Shown piece by piece: positions 6,885 through 11,736 of a stretch of 11,736 bases of DNA. This DNA comes from Planctomycetaceae bacterium (lineage in GTDB: Bacteria > Planctomycetota > Planctomycetia > Planctomycetales > Planctomycetaceae). The DNA lies in contig CANHVD010000119.1 of NCBI GenBank assembly GCA_947463775.1, forward strand, positions 1 through 11,736, read 5' to 3'. Position 1 is the stretch's first letter, and each line of letters begins with the position of its first letter. Both the position numbers and the translations under genes were made by a program. The notes under the pieces were generated by a model. The model searched no databases. It was not told where the DNA came from and saw only the letters and a list, made by a program, of their open reading frames with translations.

Positions 6885-6955
6885 ACTACGATCGGAATCC
6901 ACAACTCACAATCGCCGTTACGCGTTAGGAGCGATCGTCCGCTTCACCTGATCGA

Positions 6956-8224
6956 TTAATCAACGTCGGCCAGATCAATACGGATTCGCACGATTTCGTC
7001 GCGGATCCGCATGAAGGCATTGACAACATCCGGGTCGAAGTGGGTACCACTTTCTTCCTGAAGAATCTCAAAACACTTATCAATCGGGAATGCTGGTTTG
7101 TAAACTCGTTTGCTGCTGAGCGCGTCGAAGACGTCGGCCACCGCCACGATTCGGCCACTCATCGGGATATCGGTTCCCTTCAGGCCAATCGGATAGCCGT
7201 TGCCGTCCCAGCGTTCGTGATGAGTAAGCGCTATTTCGGAAGCCATGCGGAGTAGTGGCGAAGAACCAACCCCGATCATCATTTCACCGAGCCGGGTATG
7301 GGCTCGCAGTTGCAGTGATTCGCTATGGCTTAACGGCTGAAAGACACGCTTGCCAAGGCCCACGTGGCGCTGCATGGTTTCGAATTCTTCCGGCGTTAAC
7401 TTTCCGGGCTTCCGCAGAATGTCGTCGCCGATGCCGATCTTACCGATATCATGCAGGGGAGCAGCATGCTCGATCAGCTCACACGTGGCGCGATCAAGTC
7501 CCATCTGCCGCGCGAGGATGCCGGCGTAGCGACCGACTCGCACGACGTGATGACCAGTCTCATTATCTCGAAACTCAGCCAGCTTCGCAAGACAGTGAAT
7601 CAGTTCAAGCCTTGACAGCATCAATTCGGCGGTGCGAGCCTGAATCTGAGATTCCAGTTCGCGACGATGATTCAGCATTTGATCAAACTGTGACCGCAGC
7701 AGAAGTGCGTTACGGACACGAGGCAGCAACGATGTGGCTCGCAGAGGTTTTGTCAGCAGTTCGGCTGCTCCAAGTTCAAGGGCATCAGAGCGAACTCGTT
7801 CATCCTCTGAGGCCGTGATCATGATCATCGGAATGTTGCGGAGATCCGGGCTGGAGGCAACCTGCTGCAGAATCTGCAGGCCGGAGACGCTCATTACGAC
7901 ATCGCAAATCACGAGGTCAGGCTGCTGCGTAATGATACGTTCCAGAGCAGATTCCGGTTCTGTGTGCGTTTCAACTTTGCGATATCCGGCAATCTGCAGG
8001 CACTTCTGGATTAATCGTACATTGATTGCTTCATCATCAATGACGAGAATCTTTCGATTCTGAAATTCGTCACTTGCGGCTATCGTGGACGCAAAAGGAC
8101 CGGCGACAGCATGCAGATTTTGGAGTGAAGCTGCAGTGGCGGGAAGGACGCGATCCGGGATTTCAATCCCGAGCGTTTTTTCAATTAGCTCGTGTTCGCG
8201 TGCATTCAGCATTCTGGTCGACAT
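6956..8224 (-). CDS. Response regulator with HD-GYP cyclic di-GMP phosphodiesterase domain
   Basis: This is a 422-residue cytoplasmic protein. A 55-residue N-terminal segment without recognised domain precedes a receiver (about 57-175) with acidic pair D63/D64, phospho-acceptor D108 (VICDVVMS), T137 and K159, all canonical. A coiled linker (about 178-205) leads to an HD-GYP domain with the metal ligands expected of active enzymes: E222 and H226 (ETGHH), H258-D259 (HDIGK), H287, H335-H336 (HHE), GYP at 343-345 and D364 (ADVFDAL). It is therefore predicted to hydrolyse cyclic di-GMP when its receiver is phosphorylated. Between H287 and the HHE motif the domain is longer than in short HD-GYP proteins, and a second HxxLG unit (H309) follows H287 by 22 residues. 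No clear ribosome site precedes the start. The two-kinase unit lies 147 bases upstream on the same strand and is the likely phosphate source. Confidence 0.95.
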   Translation of the reverse strand: MSTRMLNAREHELIEKTLGIEIPDRVLPATAASLQNLHAVAGPFASTIAASDEFQNRKILVIDDEAINVRLIQKCLQIAGYRKVETHTEPESALERIITQQPDLVICDVVMSVSGLQILQQVASSPDLRNIPMIMITASEDERVRSDALELGAAELLTKPLRATSLLPRVRNALLLRSQFDQMLNHRRELESQIQARTAELMLSRLELIHCLAKLAEFRDNETGHHVVRVGRYAGILARQMGLDRATCELIEHAAPLHDIGKIGIGDDILRKPGKLTPEEFETMQRHVGLGKRVFQPLSHSESLQLRAHTRLGEMMIGVGSSPLLRMASEIALTHHERWDGNGYPIGLKGTDIPMSGRIVAVADVFDALSSKRVYKPAFPIDKCFEILQEESGTHFDPDVVNAFMRIRDEIVRIRIDLADVD

Positions 8225-8241
8225 GATTAAGAATCCGAAGG

Positions 8242-8264
8242 CAGTTCAGGAGTTGTTTGAACTG
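8242..8264. other. Small hairpin in the leader of the HD-GYP gene
   Basis: CAGTTCA (8242-8248) and TGAACTG (8258-8264) are perfect seven-base inverted arms around nine bases. The element ends 18 bases before the HD-GYP ATG on the minus strand. It lacks a following T tract in the minus direction, so it looks more like a leader hairpin or operator than a terminator of the upstream kinase. Confidence 0.4.
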
Positions 8265-8314
8265 TCTTTAAAAAAGGCTTCGTTGGGGAGTCTCGCTTCA
8301 GAGTTCGGGCGAAT

Positions 8315-8340
8315 GCGGCTGTCAGCCCGACAATTGCCGC
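8315..8340. other. Bulged hairpin after the hybrid kinase gene
   Basis: GCGGC pairs with GCCGC and TGTC with GACA, with a three-base bulge and a five-base loop. It lies 32 bases after the hybrid kinase stop (8372) on the minus strand. There is no T tract, so it may slow or process the transcript rather than end it. Confidence 0.35.
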
Positions 8341-8371
8341 TGCTCTGAATGTTTGAATGGACCGGTTTGAA

Positions 8372-10588
8372 TTACATGGTAGAGGTGGATTCACAAAGTT
8401 CCGGATGAAGTGACTGGCTGGTTAGCTGTACAGATTCCAAACACAGGATCAGATCTGTTCGAAAGTCGTTGATTTCATCCAGCAAAGAGTTCAATTCAAT
8501 AGCTTCGTCCATGCAGCGACGCTCGAGTACTCCCGCAGATGCGCGAAGTCGCAAAGCACATAGATTGGCGGCAACCCCTTTGACGCCATGACTCAGATGC
8601 TGAACTGCCAGTCGATTATTGTCAGCAATGGCGCCTTCCAGATCACGCAGGCTTTGTCGTCCGCGAAGTTCAAACATATTCAGAAGTTCGATAGCCAGTT
8701 CGGAGTCCCCAAAGCACTGAGACATCAGTTGTTCGAGGTCGAAAGCTTCTGCCACCGATGCACTACCTACGCAGATGCGTGAAGCTGGTTCATTCGGAAT
8801 GGGTTCCAGACCTTTTGACTGAGGTGTGGGCATCCAGCGAAGCAACATGTTAGTCAGAGCCTGACAAGTGATTGGTTTTGTCAGGTAGTCGTCCATACCC
8901 GCTTCAAGACATTCCTCACGGTCGCCAGCGACAGCATTCGCAGTAAGTGCGATGATTGGAATTCGCTTCCCGTTACGAGAAAGCCCGTGGTCTGGAGTTT
9001 CTGCATCCCGGATTACTCGGGCCGCCTGGAGTCCGTCCATCAGAGGCATCTGGCAGTCCATCAGGATCATGTCGAACTCGCCGGATTTGGCCTGATCAAC
9101 AGCAACCAGGCCGTCTCCGACAATCTCGCACTCGAGACCGAACCTGCGGAGAAATTCGCGGACAACAACCTGATTGATTTCGTAATCTTCAGCGACCAGC
9201 ACACGGAAGTCTCGAGACGACTGTTCTGCCAGTGGTTCTGTTCGAATCAGATCTGATACGCCGTTTGATTCCGCTTTTTCCTCCGGATGTTCTTCCGATG
9301 GTGGCTGCATACAAACTGTGAACCAGAATGTGGAGCCCTTCTCAGATTCACTCTCAACGCCGATCTCACCACCGAACAACTCAACCAGTTTCTTGCACAA
9401 AGCCAGCCCGAGACCAGTACCTCCGAAGCGTCGAGTCGTGCTGCCATCAACCTGCGAGAACAACTTGAACAGCCGATGACGGCGGTCGACTGGAATTCCA
9501 ATCCCCGTATCAGAGACCGAGATGCGAACCATCAGATCACCGATATCAGTGTACTGCTTCTGAGCTTCGATGGAGACGCGTCCCTTTTCAGTAAACTTTA
9601 CGGCGTTGCTGATGAGATTCAGCAGAATCTGACGCAGGCGACCGTGATCCGCCGAGACCCATTTGGGAAGATCCGGCGACAGCTCACAGATGATTTCAAG
9701 CCCGCTCTTACGAGCTGCCGGAGCCATGATGTCGGCCACATTGTGAATCAATTGATGCAAATTGAAGTCGACAGGATCCAGCTCCAGCATTCCCTGTTCG
9801 ATCTTGGAGAAATCGAGAATGCCATTGATCAGACTCATCAGGCAATCCGCAGAAGTCTGAGCACCCTGGACATATCGCTGCTGTTGCTCGTCCAGTGTTG
9901 TGGATGACAACAGTTCCAGCATGCCCGTCACACCATTGAGCGGAGTACGAATTTCGTGACTCATGTTTGCCAGGAAATTGCTCTTAGCGCGGCTTGCACT
10001 TTCAGCAGCGGAAATGGCGCGAGTTCTCTCGTTGACCACTCTGGCCAGTTTTTCCATATGCCGCAACTGCACATCTCGCAGCGCGCTTTTGGCGGTCAGA
10101 GAAAGTGCCAGTTGTCGGACTTCAATCGCGTCAAATGGTTTGCGGAGGACCAGAAATTGATCGGTTCTTCCCAGACGACTCACAATCTGCCGCCATGAGT
10201 AATCAGAGTAGGCCGAACAGATCACGACTTCCAATTGAGGATCGACTTTCCAGAGTCGTTCGATGGTATCGATACCGTCCCATCCGGGGGGCATACGAAT
10301 ATCGACAAATGCCATGCGATAGGGGCTGCCCTCTTCCATCGACTTCTCGACTAAAGCCAGCGCTTCCTGGCCCTGGTAGGCGGAGTCAATCTGATATTGC
10401 GTAGCGGCGGTTGAGCCCGGCAACGCAGCGGACGTTTCCCCAAAGAGATCCAACTCGGCCTGAGTCAAATCGCCTTCATCATTTGAGGAAAGCAGCTTGC
10501 GAAAGTCCAGATGAATCGCAGCATTGTCATCGACGATCAGGATGCGATTCTTTTGTGATGAAGCCAACGGGCTGACGTAAGCACTCAT
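8372..10588 (-). CDS. Hybrid sensor kinase: receiver-HisKA-HATPase-receiver-HPt
   Basis: 738 residues with no membrane segment. An N-terminal receiver (about 14-165; D20/D21, phospho-acceptor D96, S125, K150) has an unusually long stretch of about 35 residues after its first helix (DEGDLTQAELDLFGET region), as in receivers that begin DDNxAIHxDFRKLL. A coiled linker (170-200) joins it to HisKA with acceptor H211 (SHEIRTPLNG). The ATPase domain has N328 (NLISNAVKF), D360-TGIG and GGTGLGLAL (389-397). A second receiver (about 461-585) has E467/D468, phospho-acceptor D511, T549 and K571. A C-terminal HPt domain carries H667 (LSHGVKG). This gives a complete BarA/ArcB-style relay in one soluble protein, probably with input through the N-terminal receiver. 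The start overlaps the upstream kinase stop (ATGA), and AGGAG lies eight bases before the ATG, so the pair is coupled. Confidence 0.96.
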   Translation of the reverse strand: MSAYVSPLASSQKNRILIVDDNAAIHLDFRKLLSSNDEGDLTQAELDLFGETSAALPGSTAATQYQIDSAYQGQEALALVEKSMEEGSPYRMAFVDIRMPPGWDGIDTIERLWKVDPQLEVVICSAYSDYSWRQIVSRLGRTDQFLVLRKPFDAIEVRQLALSLTAKSALRDVQLRHMEKLARVVNERTRAISAAESASRAKSNFLANMSHEIRTPLNGVTGMLELLSSTTLDEQQQRYVQGAQTSADCLMSLINGILDFSKIEQGMLELDPVDFNLHQLIHNVADIMAPAARKSGLEIICELSPDLPKWVSADHGRLRQILLNLISNAVKFTEKGRVSIEAQKQYTDIGDLMVRISVSDTGIGIPVDRRHRLFKLFSQVDGSTTRRFGGTGLGLALCKKLVELFGGEIGVESESEKGSTFWFTVCMQPPSEEHPEEKAESNGVSDLIRTEPLAEQSSRDFRVLVAEDYEINQVVVREFLRRFGLECEIVGDGLVAVDQAKSGEFDMILMDCQMPLMDGLQAARVIRDAETPDHGLSRNGKRIPIIALTANAVAGDREECLEAGMDDYLTKPITCQALTNMLLRWMPTPQSKGLEPIPNEPASRICVGSASVAEAFDLEQLMSQCFGDSELAIELLNMFELRGRQSLRDLEGAIADNNRLAVQHLSHGVKGVAANLCALRLRASAGVLERRCMDEAIELNSLLDEINDFRTDLILCLESVQLTSQSLHPELCESTSTM

Positions 10589-11736
10589 GCGTACTGCTCC
10601 TGGAACTTTCCCGGAATAACGGGCTCATTGTGTGACGAACTGGATGAAGAAAATGAAGAAGTGGTCTTGTCGACCACCTCTGAAGCAGATGTCTCTGTAT
10701 TGGTGGCGGAACTCTTTATTGTCTCCGGGACCGCCCTTGGTATCGTGATCTGAAACCTGGCTCCTGTGCCCGGGCCATCGCTATACGCTGTAATGTCGCC
10801 ACCCATTTCACGGATGACATTGACGCAATAGTGCAGCCCCAGCCCCGAACCTTCTTTGCGGGTTGTGAATCCCTGTCCGAAAAGCCGTTCGTGAATCTCC
10901 GGAGTGAATCCGGTTCCGGTGTCACGGACTTCAATCTGCAGAAGGTCTGTTTCCAGAACAGCCACGTTTATCGTTAGTACATGGTTACGTTCCGGAACAG
11001 ACTGCATGGACAGCAGAGCATTCTTCTCAAGGTTCACAAGGACCTGCGCGACGCGACTTCGGTTCAGTTCCAGCAGAGGGAGTTCCGGCATGTTGATCGT
11101 GACTGCTACAGCACATTGCTTCTGCAGGGCTTCATTGACGAGTAACGTCTCGTTCAGCAAAGCCCGCAGATCGACCCGCTGGCGAAAATCGGATTTGCGA
11201 GCATGGCTCTGCTGAGAAGCAATTGCATCGCGAATATGACGGATCGTTTCCTGCAGGCGCTGGAGTTCACTCAGATTCTCTGCCTGCTCTTTCTGCAGTG
11301 TTCCTGCGACTGTCACGAGATAGCTGATGAGTTTAGGTCCACGTGGATCTTCGCTGAAGAAATGGACCGCATTCGAGGCCTGATCGGACAATAGTGATGT
11401 GGCCTTTTCCAGCCCGGATAGTCGTGAATTATTCAAACGCTCGCCAATAACTTCGGCGCAGCAGTTCGCGGTGTTGACAGCGTTGCCCACGTTGTGCAGA
11501 ACTTCAGAAGCAATTTCCGCCATGCCTGCGCGATGAGCAGACTCTTCGGTCTCTCTGCGGGCTTCCGCCAAATGGGCGACCATGTGATCAAAGCTTCTGG
11601 CGAGGATGCCGATTTCATCAGTGCGGTCGGAGTTCAGTCTTGCGGCCAGGTCATCTTCGATTCCGACACGTGCGGCGTGCGAGGCCATTGTCTGCAAAGG
11701 CTCAACAACACGCAGTCGAAGCGCGATTCCGGTTCC
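10585..11736 (-). CDS. HAMP sensor histidine kinase, C-terminal part
   Basis: The frame is open to the right edge, so the N-terminus (probably sensor and membrane segments) is missing; the TTG at 11697 is internal. 383 residues are visible. Residues 1-60 are a HAMP domain (RVVEPLQTM, then DEIGILARSFDHM), implying a membrane helix just beyond the edge. The dimerisation helix has EVLHNVGNAVNTAN with probable acceptor His81, a variant class distinct from the usual HExRTP box. The ATPase domain shows N239 (NLEKNAL), D272-TGTG, a FGQGFTTRKEGSGLGLH lid (G2 box) and GTGARFQITIP. After about residue 335 comes a disordered Ser/Thr-rich tail with a run of serines. It most likely senses an extracytoplasmic signal and passes phosphate to a receiver of the downstream hybrid kinase, to which it is coupled by a four-base overlap. 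Domain calls are firm, partner is inferred. Confidence 0.94.
   Translation of the reverse strand, partial: GTGIALRLRVVEPLQTMASHAARVGIEDDLAARLNSDRTDEIGILARSFDHMVAHLAEARRETEESAHRAGMAEIASEVLHNVGNAVNTANCCAEVIGERLNNSRLSGLEKATSLLSDQASNAVHFFSEDPRGPKLISYLVTVAGTLQKEQAENLSELQRLQETIRHIRDAIASQQSHARKSDFRQRVDLRALLNETLLVNEALQKQCAVAVTINMPELPLLELNRSRVAQVLVNLEKNALLSMQSVPERNHVLTINVAVLETDLLQIEVRDTGTGFTPEIHERLFGQGFTTRKEGSGLGLHYCVNVIREMGGDITAYSDGPGTGARFQITIPRAVPETIKSSATNTETSASEVVDKTTSSFSSSSSSHNEPVIPGKFQEQYA
10597..10601 (-). promoter_or_regulatory. Shine-Dalgarno of the hybrid kinase gene
   Basis: AGGAG on the minus strand, eight bases before the ATG at 10588 and inside the end of the upstream kinase gene. It supports this start and suggests the second kinase can be translated by re-initiation or independently. 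Confidence 0.65.

Larger units (their letters stand above)
6613..6955. other. 343-base intergenic region with repeat-like structures
   Basis: This lies between the HD-GYP stop (6956) and the PSCyt/DUF1549 start (6612), both on the minus strand. It should therefore hold the promoter and leader of the PSCyt gene, though no promoter could be assigned with confidence. It contains a hairpin at 6687-6707 and a palindromic cluster at 6831-6884. Frames run through it on both strands, including a 68-codon upstream extension of the PSCyt gene, but none has a credible start signal or recognisable protein. Confidence 0.55.

Overview
The window looks like chromosomal DNA of a planctomycete (phylum Planctomycetota). 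The indicators are a fusion of an azurin-type cupredoxin with a Pirellula/Verrucomicrobium-type cytochrome c, a secreted PSCyt/DUF1549/DUF1553 cytochrome-like protein, mostly weak Shine-Dalgarno sequences, and palindromic repeats between genes. Genus cannot be read from the sequence. No rRNA, tRNA, CRISPR array, transposase or phage gene was seen.

Left part, plus strand (1-2038): the C-terminal 405 residues of a copper/heme protein run in from the left edge. A GNAT-family acetyltransferase follows (its ATG overlaps the cytochrome stop, TGATG), then a 75-residue protein of unknown function (ATGA overlap, strong ribosome binding site). The three are stacked as one translationally coupled unit. 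About 230 bases without a convincing gene (2039-2265) separate this unit from the convergent minus-strand genes.

Middle part, minus strand (2266-6612): a secreted 814-residue protein with Ig-like, PSCyt, DUF1549 and DUF1553 regions is followed downstream by a secreted CocE/NonD-type serine hydrolase. The 84-base gap between them is mostly filled by a near-perfect 53-base palindrome. Upstream of the PSCyt gene is a 343-base gap (6613-6955) with a second family of palindromic sequence and a separate small hairpin.

Right part, minus strand (6956-11736): a signalling cluster transcribed leftwards. It starts with a HAMP-containing sensor histidine kinase (N-terminus beyond the right edge) and continues with a soluble hybrid kinase of layout receiver-HisKA-HATPase-receiver-HPt, coupled to it by an ATGA overlap. 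After 147 bases comes a receiver/HD-GYP protein predicted to hydrolyse cyclic di-GMP. The simplest reading is a multistep phosphorelay from a membrane signal to a cyclic di-GMP phosphodiesterase; this wiring is inferred from gene order and domain content.

The least familiar parts are the GNAT plus 75-residue gene pair and the intergenic palindromes. The rest belongs to families that can be recognised.
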